64,000 bases of DNA from Streptomyces sp. NBC_00442 (GTDB lineage Bacteria > Actinomycetota > Actinomycetes > Streptomycetales > Streptomycetaceae), in contig NZ_CP107918.1 of NCBI RefSeq assembly GCF_036014195.1, forward strand, positions 4,154,001 to 4,218,000, given 5' to 3'. The notes under the pieces were generated by a model, which had not been told where the DNA came from, did not search any database, and saw nothing but the letters and a program-made list of their open reading frames with translations. Made by a program: the position numbers and the translations under genes. Positions 1 through 9,300 of this stretch are shown here, one piece after another (within the stretch, counting starts at the first letter, position 1; each line of letters starts with the position of its first letter).

Positions 1-1
1 C

Positions 2-3000
2 TTCAACGACTTCGTCCAGGTCACCGAATTGCGCGGAGCGCTGTACCGGGCCGCCGTCGCCGCGGGCACGGACGGTATCCAGCATGAAGAGCTGACCTCC
101 CGGGTCTCCAACGCCCTCGCCCTGGAGCCCGTCGTGTACACGGGCGAGTCCGACCTGCCCCCGCGGCTGGCCGCCGCCGCGGCGAGGACCCTGCGGGATG
201 TGATCGCTTTCCGGCTCTACCTCGACCTGGAGCGCGGCTGGCGTGTCACCATGCCGAACCTGGAGCAGACGGGACTCCTGGAGATCGACTACGCCGACCT
301 CCAGTGGGTCGCCGAACGCCAGGACCGCTGGGAACAGGCGCACCCCTCCCTGCGTGAGGCAGACGCCTCCCTGCGCGCCGAGATCATGAAGGCGCTACTC
401 GACGAGATGCGCTGGTCTCTCGCCATCGACGTCCAGTACTTCCGTGACGACTTCGACTCGCTCCAGAGCGCCAGCGAGGAGAGGCTGGTCGACCCGTGGG
501 TCCTCTCCAAGAGCGACACGCCCAAGGTCGCCACCGCCTATCCCCAGCCCTCGAAGCCCGGGATGGACCGGGCGGGACTGTTCCTGTCCGCGCGCGGCAA
601 GTACGGAAAGTACCTGCGCCGCACGCATCGCGGGTTCGACAGGAACATGGACCCTGCCGACCTGCAGACAGTCATCGAGGATCTGCTGAAGGTCCTCAGG
701 AACGCCGGGCTCGTGACCGAGGTGTCCGTGGCCCCGCAGAAGGCCGGGCGCTTCCGCAAGCCGTCGACGACCGCCACCGGTTACCGGGTGTCGGCCGCCT
801 CCATCATCTGGCGGGCCGGCACGGGCGAAACCGGTGCCCATGATCCCCTCACCCGTACGTACGCCAGCGGCGACGGTCCGCGCGTCAACGCCTTCTTCCG
901 TCAGCTCTACCGCGAAACGGCCGACGGCCTGTCCGGCCTGTTCGCACGCGAGCACACCGCGCAGGTCGACCCCGAGGACCGGCAGAAGCGGGAGGAAGCC
1001 TTCAGCAAGGCCGAGCTCAAGCTGCTCTACTGCTCCCCGACGATGGAGCTGGGCGTCGACATCTCCTCGCTCAACGCCGTCATGATGCGCAACGTCCCTC
1101 CCACTCCGGCCAACTACGCCCAGCGCAGCGGCCGTGCCGGGCGCAGCGGCCAGCCCGCCCTCGTGACCACCTACTGCGCCACCGGCAACAGCCACGACCA
1201 GTACTACTTCCGCCACTCCGCCCGCATGGTGGCCGGCGCTGTCGTCCCGCCACGCCTGGACCTGGCCAACGAGGACCTGGTTCGCTCGCACCTCCAGGGC
1301 ATCTGGCTCGCCGAGGCCGGACTCACGCTGGGGCGGGCCATCCCGCAGATCCTCGACATCGCCCACGGCGAGACCTCCGGTAGCCCGGCTCCTGGCCTCG
1401 CTCTCCGCGACGACATCCTGGCCGCTTCCCACGAACCCGGCGCGCAGGCCCGCACGGTGGACGCCGCCCGGCGCATCCTCGGCCCGCTGCTGCCCCAGTT
1501 CGGTGAGACCACATGGTGGGACGAGCGGTGGATCGAGGACGCCGTGCACAAGGCGCCGCGCAACTTCGACCGGGCCTTCGACCGCTGGCGCGACCTGTAC
1601 CGGGCGGCCCTCGTCGACCAGTACGTGCAGAACAAGCGGGTCCTCGACCACACCCTGACCGAGGGCGACCGGCGGCAGGCGTTCCGGCGCCGCACGCAGG
1701 CCGAGACCCAGCTCAACCTGCTCAAGAACGAGAGCCCGGACAACCGCTCCGTCCTGTCCGACTTCAACCCTTACCGCTACCTGGCGTCCGAGGGCTTCCT
1801 GCCTGGCTACTCCTTCCCCCGGCTTCCGCTGGCCGCCTTCATCCCCACCCGGGGTGGCCGTCAGGGCGACGGGGACTATCTCCAGAGGCCCCGCTTCCTC
1901 GCGATCCGCGAGTTCGGCCCCGGCGCGCTCATCTACCACGAGGGCGCCCGCTACCAGGTCACCCGCATCCAGCTGCCGCCCGACTCCTCCGGCGACATTT
2001 CCACCAGCGAGGCCCGCCGCTGCGCCCACTGCGGCTACCTCGACGAACCCGAGCAACGCCGGGACAAGTGCGAGATGTGCGACAAGCCGCTTGGTGCGCC
2101 CACCTACAACCTGCTGCACCTGCACACCGTCTACACCCAGCGCCGGGAGCGCATCTCCTCCGACGAGGAGGAGCGCCGCCGGGCCGGATTCCGGCTGGAG
2201 ACGTCGTACCGCTTCCGGCGGCACGGCACCCGCAGGGGGCGGCAAGACGCCCGGGTCGCCGACTCCGCGGGTCCGCTCGCCACGCTCACCTACGGTGACT
2301 CCGCCACCGTCCGCATCACCAACGTCGGCAGGCTGCGCGCCAAGGACAACGAGCCGGCCGGCTACTGGCTCGACCCCACCGACGGGCGTTGGATGAACGA
2401 GCGGGACGCCTCCGACGCCTCCGGTGACTCCGGCGAGTTGCCTGTCATCGACGAGGACGGCAAGGAGAAGCGCCGCAAGAAGCGGGTCATCCCGTTCGTC
2501 GAGGACCGCCGCAACATCCTCGTCGTCACCCTTGACGAGCCCCTGCCGGACCCGGTCGCCCTGACGTTGATGTACGCCCTGGAGCGCGGCATCGAGACCG
2601 CCTTCGAGCTGGAGGACTCCGAGCTGACCAGCGAACTGCTGCCGCCGGCCGACGGACCGCGCGACCGGCTGCTGTTCACCGAGGCCGCCGAGGGAGGCGC
2701 GGGCGTCCTCCGGCGGCTCCAGGCCGAACCGCAGGCTCTGGCCAAGGCAGCCCAACAGGCTCTCGCCATCTGCCACTTCGACGAGCGCGGCGGGGACGAG
2801 AAGGGCCCCCACCCCGACCGCCCCTGCGCCCGAGGCTGCTACGAGTGCCTGCTGACGTACGGCAACCAGCTCCACCACGGCGTGATCGACCGCGGCTTGG
2901 TCACCGCCCTGCTGCTGCGGCTCGCGTCCGCCGAGACGACGAGCGAGAGGCGCGGCGAAACGACGACCGATCAGCACCAAAGGCTGGTCGTGGCGGCGTC

Positions 3001-3337
3001 TGCCGCCGCGACCACCAGTGAGGCCCCGCAGCTCACCTCGGTGGAGGCGGAGTTCCTGACCTGGCTCAGGGAGCGCGGCCTCCGGCTGCCCGACGAGGCG
3101 GGGATCACGGTCCCCGAGGCCGACGCCCGCCCCGACTTCGTCTACCGGATGCCCGGGGTCAACGTCGCCGTCTTCCTCGGCGGCGCGGACACCGAGGAAG
3201 ACGCGGCGCGGGACGAGGACGCCGAGGAGCGGCTGTACCTCGCCCGGTGGGACGTCATCCGCTTCCCGGAAGCAAGCGACTGGGACGCCATCGCCGCCGA
3301 GCACGCCCGCTACTTCGGCCTCGGCCCGTCCTCATGA
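2..3337 (+). CDS. Helicase C-terminal/DUF1998 protein, 5' truncated by window edge (DISARM DrmA/DrmB-like)
   Basis: The frame is open to the window edge, so the N-terminal ATPase part lies upstream; 1111 codons are seen. Near visible residue 345 is SPTMELGVDIS and near 373 QRSGRAGRSG, motifs V and VI of a superfamily 2 helicase. A zinc-type Cys cluster follows (CAHC near 673, CEMC near 690), then CARGCYEC near 941, the hallmark of DUF1998/MrfA-like proteins. The last ~90 residues (RPDFVY near 1042, then a VIRF strand) resemble the Vsr/DUF559 nuclease fold, but the usual acidic 'VDG' reads LGG, so catalysis is doubtful. It probably translocates on DNA within a phage-restriction complex. A SNF2 helicase starts 67 bp later and a large methylase follows, as in class 1 DISARM, although there the helicase and DUF1998 parts are separate proteins (DrmA, DrmB). 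The fusion is inferred. Confidence 0.8.
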   Translation, partial: FNDFVQVTELRGALYRAAVAAGTDGIQHEELTSRVSNALALEPVVYTGESDLPPRLAAAAARTLRDVIAFRLYLDLERGWRVTMPNLEQTGLLEIDYADLQWVAERQDRWEQAHPSLREADASLRAEIMKALLDEMRWSLAIDVQYFRDDFDSLQSASEERLVDPWVLSKSDTPKVATAYPQPSKPGMDRAGLFLSARGKYGKYLRRTHRGFDRNMDPADLQTVIEDLLKVLRNAGLVTEVSVAPQKAGRFRKPSTTATGYRVSAASIIWRAGTGETGAHDPLTRTYASGDGPRVNAFFRQLYRETADGLSGLFAREHTAQVDPEDRQKREEAFSKAELKLLYCSPTMELGVDISSLNAVMMRNVPPTPANYAQRSGRAGRSGQPALVTTYCATGNSHDQYYFRHSARMVAGAVVPPRLDLANEDLVRSHLQGIWLAEAGLTLGRAIPQILDIAHGETSGSPAPGLALRDDILAASHEPGAQARTVDAARRILGPLLPQFGETTWWDERWIEDAVHKAPRNFDRAFDRWRDLYRAALVDQYVQNKRVLDHTLTEGDRRQAFRRRTQAETQLNLLKNESPDNRSVLSDFNPYRYLASEGFLPGYSFPRLPLAAFIPTRGGRQGDGDYLQRPRFLAIREFGPGALIYHEGARYQVTRIQLPPDSSGDISTSEARRCAHCGYLDEPEQRRDKCEMCDKPLGAPTYNLLHLHTVYTQRRERISSDEEERRRAGFRLETSYRFRRHGTRRGRQDARVADSAGPLATLTYGDSATVRITNVGRLRAKDNEPAGYWLDPTDGRWMNERDASDASGDSGELPVIDEDGKEKRRKKRVIPFVEDRRNILVVTLDEPLPDPVALTLMYALERGIETAFELEDSELTSELLPPADGPRDRLLFTEAAEGGAGVLRRLQAEPQALAKAAQQALAICHFDERGGDEKGPHPDRPCARGCYECLLTYGNQLHHGVIDRGLVTALLLRLASAETTSERRGETTTDQHQRLVVAASAAATTSEAPQLTSVEAEFLTWLRERGLRLPDEAGITVPEADARPDFVYRMPGVNVAVFLGGADTEEDAARDEDAEERLYLARWDVIRFPEASDWDAIAAEHARYFGLGPSS

Positions 3338-3404
3338 CGGCCCGCCCGCACCGTCCGCCCCGCCCGGCCGTGGAACCGGCTGACACCTCCGCGAGGAAGC
3401 CCCG

Positions 3405-6326
3405 ATGACGCACACCTACACCCCTGGCTCCCTGGTCACCGCCCGTGGCCGCGAATGGGTCGTCCTTCCCGACAGCGAGCCCGACCTGCTGGTGCTGCGT
3501 CCCCTGGGCGGCTCCGACGACGACATCTCGGCCGTCTTCCCCGCGTTCGAGCAGGTACGGGACGCTCAATTCGCGCCCCCGTCCCCGGCCGACCTCGGCG
3601 ATCAGCGGGCGGCCGGGCTGCTGCGCTCCTCCCTGCGGATCGGCTTCCGCTCCGGCGCCGGACCGTTCCGCTCCCTCGCCGGCATCGCCGTGGAGCCCCG
3701 CGCCTACCAGCTCGTCCCTTTGCTGATGGCGCTGCGGCAGCAGACCGTACGGATGCTGATCTCCGACGACGTCGGAATCGGCAAGACCATCGAGGCGGGC
3801 CTGATCGCGAAGGAACTCCTGGCCCAAGGTGAGGCCAAGGGCCTGGCCGTGCTCTGTTCGCCCGCCCTGGCCGAGCAGTGGCAGGAGGAGCTGCGGACCA
3901 AGTTCGGCATCGACGCCGAACTGGTCCTCGCCTCCACGGTCTCCCGCCTCGAACGCGGCCTGGATCTCGGCCAGTCTCTGTTCGACCGGTACCCGCACGT
4001 CATCGTCTCCACGGACTACATCAAGTCCACCCGGCACCGCGACGACTTCGTACGGCACTGCCCCGACCTCGTCATCGTCGACGAGGCGCACACCTGCGTA
4101 GCCGCCGACGACACCGTCTCCACCCAGAACCAACTCCGCTACGAGCTGCTGCGGCGCATCGCGGAGGACCCGGACCGGCACCTGCTGCTGGTCACCGCGA
4201 CCCCCCACAGCGGCAAGGAGTCCGGCTTCCGCAACCTCCTCGGCCTGGTCCGTCCGGAACTGGCCGACGTGGACCTGGAGACGGACCGCGGACGACGGCT
4301 CCTTGCCCAGCACTTTGTGCAGCGCAAGCGTGGCGACGTACGCCAGTACCTCACCAAGGAGAGCGGGCTCGCCGACGACAGCCTGGCCGAGAAGACCGCG
4401 TTCCCCTCCGACCGTAAGTCCAAGGACGAGAAGTACAAGCTGTCTCCCGCCTACCGGGCGCTGCTCGACGATGCCATCGCCTATGCGAGCGAGCGCGTCC
4501 AGGCGGCGGGTGAGCAGGGGCGGCGCGAGGCGCGTATCGCCTGGTGGTCGGCGATCGCCCTGCTGCGCTCCCTGGTCTCCTCGCCCCGGGCCGCCTCCCA
4601 GACCCTCTCGACCCGCTCGGCCGCGGCCGTCGCCGCCAGCGCCGAGGAGGCCGACCGGCTCGCCGCCCCGCTGACCCGGGACTCCGCCGACAGTGACGCC
4701 CTGGAGGGCCTGGACGCGGCTCCCGGCGCGGAGACCGACGGCGCCGGAGCCTGGCTGGCCGACCTCGCCGAACGGGCCGCCGCCCTGGAGGGCCCGGAAG
4801 ACGACCTCAAGCTCGCGGCTCTCGTCCGGCACCTCAAGGCGCTCCTGAAGGACGGCTACCACCCGATCGTCTTCTGCCGGTACATCCCGACCGCCGAGTA
4901 TGTTGCCGAGCACCTGGAGAAGAAGCTCGGCTCCAAGACGGTTGTCAGGGCCGTCACCGGCACCCTCTCCCCGCAGCAGCGCCTCACCCGCATCGAGGAG
5001 CTGGCGACACTCGCGGGCGACGACCCCGCCGCCCGCCGCGTCCTCGTCGCCACCGACTGCCTTTCCGAAGGCGTCAACCTCCAGCACCACTTCGATGCCG
5101 TCGTCCACTACGACCTCGCCTGGAACCCCACCCGCCACGACCAGCGCGAAGGCCGGGTGGACCGGTACGGGCAGAAGCGCGACGAGGTCCGCGTCATCAC
5201 CCTGTACGGCATCGACAACGGCATCGACGGCAAGGTCCTCGAAGTCCTCATCGCCAAGCACCGCCAGATCCGCAAGGACCTCGGCATCTCGGTCTCCGTA
5301 CCCGACGAGGCGTCCGCCGGCGTGACCGACGCCATTGTCGAATGGCTCCTGATGCGCGGCCAACAGCCCGAGCAGGAAGGGCTGTTCGCCGTTGAGGAAC
5401 TGAAGACGGTGGATGCGAGGGCCGCCGAGTTGGAACGCGAGTGGAACTCCGCCGCGGAACGCGAGACGACCTCCCGCTCCCGCTTCGCCCAGCGCGCCAT
5501 CCACCCCGAGGAGGTTGCCCGCGAGGTCGCCGCCATCCGCGACACCCTCGGCCGTGCGGACGAGGTGAGCGGCTTCGTCCGGCACGCACTGGCCGCCCTC
5601 GAAGCACACGTCGTCGAAGCCGGCGACGGATCGGGCGACTTCACTGCCGAGGTCAGCGGAGTTCCTGCCGGACTGCGCGACGCCCTCGCCCCCGTCGCGG
5701 GCGCCGAGGCGGTCGAGTCCGGGCGGCCCATCCCGTTCCGCACCACGGCGGCCGTGGCCCGGGGCGAAGCCGCCCTCGTCCGTACCGACCCCGTGGTCGG
5801 AGCGGTCGCGGCCCACGTCCTCAACGCGGCTCTCGACGCCGAGGCCGTCGGCCGTCGCCCCGCCCGGCGCTGTGGGGTGGTCTCCACGGCGGCCGTGACC
5901 GTCCCCACGACTCTGCTCCTGGTCCGCTACCGCTTCCACCTCACGCTGCCCTCCCGGCAGGGCACACGCAGGATCGTCGCCGAGGACGCCCGCCTCCTCG
6001 CCTACCAGGGCTCGGCGAAGAACCCGGTCTGGCTCCCCGAGGAACAGGCCCTGGACCTGCTCACTGCCGAGGCCGCCGAGAACACGGACGACTACTTCCA
6101 GGAACGGACGATGCGCCGCACCCTCGGACAACTGGACGCTGTACAGGACCACATGACGGCCTACGGCGACGAACTCGCCGCAGAGCTGCACGAGTCCCAC
6201 CGGCGGGTCAGGCGCGCATCCGACGAAATCGTGCAGGGCCTGAAGGTGACCGCCCAGCAGCCCGCCGACATCCTCGGCGTCTACGTCTACCTGCCCCCGA
6301 TCACCGCAGACGGAGAGGCCGCCTGA
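3405..6326 (+). CDS. SNF2-family helicase, DISARM DrmD-like
   Basis: 973 residues. Motif I is DDVGIGKTIEAG near residue 120 (the family usually has DEVGLGKT), motif II is the DEAH box near 225 (VIVDEAHTC), and motif VI is QREGRVDRYGQ near 578; this order defines a Snf2/RapA-type ATPase that moves on double-stranded DNA. The ATG at 3405 follows GAGGAAG with 5-bp spacing. The stop overlaps the next start (TGATG), so it is translationally coupled to the methylase. In class 1 DISARM a SNF2 protein (DrmD) accompanies an adenine methylase (DrmMI), which fits here. A stretch near residues 395-465, rich in Ala, Asp and Glu, separates the two helicase lobes. An alternative is the helicase of another helicase-methylase restriction system. 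The family call is firm; the system name is not. Confidence 0.85.
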   Translation: MTHTYTPGSLVTARGREWVVLPDSEPDLLVLRPLGGSDDDISAVFPAFEQVRDAQFAPPSPADLGDQRAAGLLRSSLRIGFRSGAGPFRSLAGIAVEPRAYQLVPLLMALRQQTVRMLISDDVGIGKTIEAGLIAKELLAQGEAKGLAVLCSPALAEQWQEELRTKFGIDAELVLASTVSRLERGLDLGQSLFDRYPHVIVSTDYIKSTRHRDDFVRHCPDLVIVDEAHTCVAADDTVSTQNQLRYELLRRIAEDPDRHLLLVTATPHSGKESGFRNLLGLVRPELADVDLETDRGRRLLAQHFVQRKRGDVRQYLTKESGLADDSLAEKTAFPSDRKSKDEKYKLSPAYRALLDDAIAYASERVQAAGEQGRREARIAWWSAIALLRSLVSSPRAASQTLSTRSAAAVAASAEEADRLAAPLTRDSADSDALEGLDAAPGAETDGAGAWLADLAERAAALEGPEDDLKLAALVRHLKALLKDGYHPIVFCRYIPTAEYVAEHLEKKLGSKTVVRAVTGTLSPQQRLTRIEELATLAGDDPAARRVLVATDCLSEGVNLQHHFDAVVHYDLAWNPTRHDQREGRVDRYGQKRDEVRVITLYGIDNGIDGKVLEVLIAKHRQIRKDLGISVSVPDEASAGVTDAIVEWLLMRGQQPEQEGLFAVEELKTVDARAAELEREWNSAAERETTSRSRFAQRAIHPEEVAREVAAIRDTLGRADEVSGFVRHALAALEAHVVEAGDGSGDFTAEVSGVPAGLRDALAPVAGAEAVESGRPIPFRTTAAVARGEAALVRTDPVVGAVAAHVLNAALDAEAVGRRPARRCGVVSTAAVTVPTTLLLVRYRFHLTLPSRQGTRRIVAEDARLLAYQGSAKNPVWLPEEQALDLLTAEAAENTDDYFQERTMRRTLGQLDAVQDHMTAYGDELAAELHESHRRVRRASDEIVQGLKVTAQQPADILGVYVYLPPITADGEAA

Positions 6327-9300
6327 TGTCCGCCACCACCCGCAACCAGGTCTTCTCCGCCGTCCACACCGTCGGCGCCCTGCTCCCCGCCGACATGCTC
6401 GTCCGCATCTCGGAGAGCAAGGAGGGCAGGGACGTCCCGGGTTCCGGCCCCGCCGACTACCACGTGACCGGCCCTCGGCGGTCGGTACGTGACGAGGCCG
6501 AGCGCCACTGGGACTACCTCAAGGCCGTCTGGCGTGAACTCCGAGAGAAACTGCCGGTCAGCGCCGAGGCCGACCAGCCCGCCGACCCGACCGGCCTCGC
6601 CGTCGGCCAGTGGCTGGAGCCGCTCTTCAACGAGCTGGGCTTCGGCCGGCTCACCACGGTCGCGGTCGGCGAGTACCGGGCCGACAGCGACCCGGAACGC
6701 GTCTTCCCCATCAGCCACAGCTGGCACCACGTGCCCGTCCACATGGCCGCCTGGAACGCCCTCCTCGATAAACGGCCTGGCGGCGTGGGCACCGTACCCC
6801 CGCACTCCCTCCTCCAGGAGTGCCTGAACCGGCGAGAAGCCCACCTGTGGGGCGTCCTCACCAACGGCCGACAGCTGCGCCTGCTGCGCGACTCGAACGC
6901 CCTGGCCACCGCCTCGTACGTCGAGTTCGACCTCGAAGCCATCTTCGACGGTGAGCTGTTCAGCGAGTTCGTCCTGCTCTACCGGCTGCTGCACGTCTCC
7001 CGCTTCGAGACCGGCGAAGCGGGGGTGCCGTCCGCGTGCTGGCTGGAGCAGTGGCGTACGGAGGCGATCGCCTCGGGCACCCGGGCGCTCGACCACCACC
7101 GTGACGGCGTCCAGCGGGCCATCACCACCCTCGGCACGGGCTTTCTGCGTCACCCGGCCAACACGGACCTGCGCGACAACCTGGACGCCGACGGCTTGCA
7201 CAAGGCGCTGCTGCGCCTCGCCTACCGGATGATCTTCCTCTTCGTCGCCGAGGACCGCGACGCCCTCCACGATCCCGACGCGGATCAGGACGCCCGCAAG
7301 CGGTACGCCAAGTACTTCAGCTCCGCCCGCCTGCGCCGCCACGCCCTGCGCCGCCAGGGCACCGCACACGCCGACCAGTACGCCGCTCTGCGGATCGTCA
7401 TGGACGCCCTGGGCCGTGAGGACGGCCGGCCCGAGCTGGGCCTGCCCGGCCTCGGCGGCCTCTTCGACGACACCGCCGCCGACGCACCGCTGCGGGACTG
7501 CTCCCTGTCGAACGCCTCCCTGCTGGAGGCGGTGCGCCACCTCTCCCGCGTGCGCGACGAGAAGACCGCGCGCTGGCGGCCGGTGGACTACCGCAACATG
7601 GGCTCGGAGGAACTCGGTTCCATCTACGAGTCCCTGCTGGAACTGGTCCCCAAGCACAGCGCCACCGAGCGCTCCTTCGAACTGGTCAACCGGCTCGGCA
7701 ACGACCGCAAGAAGACCGGCTCCTACTACACCCCCAGCTCGCTCATCGAGGTCCTGCTCGACTCCACGCTCGACCCGGTGATAGACGATGCCCAGAAGCG
7801 CGGCGAGCAGGCCGCCACGGCGGCGGGCGAGCCGGATCCGTCGGAAGCGATCGTTCGCGAGCTGCTGTCGCTGACGGTCTGCGACCCGGCCTGCGGTTCG
7901 GGTCACTTCCTCGTCGCGGCGGCCCGCCGCATCGCCAAGCGGGTGGCGGCGGTACGCGAGAGCAACCCGGAGCCGCCCCCCGTCGCTGTACGCACCGCCC
8001 TGCACGAGGTCGTCGCCCGCTGCGTCTACGGCGTGGACCTCAACCCGATGGCGGTCGAACTGGCCAAGGTCTCGCTGTGGTTGGAGGCCCTGGAACCGGG
8101 GAAGGCGCTGGGCTTCCTGGACGCGCACATCAAGCACGGGAACGGCTTGGTGGGCACAACCCCCACGCTGATGCTCGACGGCATCCCGAACAAGGCGTTC
8201 AAGGTCGTCGAAGGCGACGACGAGAAGTACGCCAGATTCCTGGAGAAGCAGAACGACCAGGAACGCAAGGGCCAGAGCGGCCTCTTCGAGGTGGTCGTGG
8301 AGACGAAGGTCTCCAACACCGCCTTCGCCTCTGGTCTCCGCCGGATCATCGCGGCCCCGTCCGGCAACTTGCGGCAGGTGCACGCCCAGCAGGCGGCGTA
8401 CGAGAAGTGGCGGGACGAGAAGGAGTACGTCCACGCTCGGCACATCGCCGACGCCTGGTGCGCCGCGTTCATGTGGCGCAAGACCAAGGACGCCCCGGCC
8501 CCCGTCACTCACGAGGTGTTCCAGGCCCTGCGGGACCCCGAGGCCCGGTCGGCTTCGAAGGCGACCCACGACGAGATCGACGAGCTGCGCGACCTATACC
8601 GCTTCTTCCACTGGCATCTGGAGTTTCCGGAGGTCTTCACGGTTCCGGAGAGGGTTGACGGGGATGAGGTCGTGGACCCGGCTACGGGGTGGGCGGGCGG
8701 CTTCTCTTGTGTGGTGGGCAACCCGCCGTGGGACAAGGTCGACTTCGAGGACAAGAAGTACTTCAGCGTGGTCGAGCCGTCGATCGCGGCGATCGCGGGG
8801 ACGGCGCGGCGTACGCGGATCGCCGAGTGGGAGGCCGAGAACGAGGAGGCCGGGAACCCGGAGGCGGGGAGGCGCTACCGGACAGCGCGGCGGGCGGTGA
8901 AGTCCACGTTCCTGTTCGCGGGGGGCTCGGGGGCGTTCCCGTTGTGCGCGAAGGGGCTGACGGTCAAGGGTGTCAACTCTCTCCAGACCGACCAGTTGTT
9001 CGCGGAGCGCTTCGCGACGATCGCCGCACCTAGGAGCCGCTTCGGCTGCATCCTTCCGACGGCCATCGCGACCGGAGCGGGAGCGCAGTACCTGTTCAGC
9101 GACTTCACGCGCCGGGGCGCGGTGGCGGCGCTGTACGACTTCGAGAACCGCAAGCCGCTTTTCGTGGGAGTGCACGCCAGCTACAAGTTCTGCCTGCTCT
9201 CCCTGGCTGGCAGGGACCTTCGGGAGCCCGCGGCCCGCTTCGCGTTCTTCCTGGAGGACCCGGCGGATTTGGATGATGCGGAGCGGGTGTTCGCGCTCAG

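Noticed and set aside
395..3304. 969-codon open frame antisense to the DUF1998 helicase gene
   Set aside because: Typical GC-rich shadow frame: Gly/Val/Arg/Leu-rich translation without domains, while the plus strand has clear helicase motifs.
3255..6200. 981-codon antisense frame over the SNF2 gene
   Set aside because: Shadow of the real gene; no motif and no ribosome binding site.
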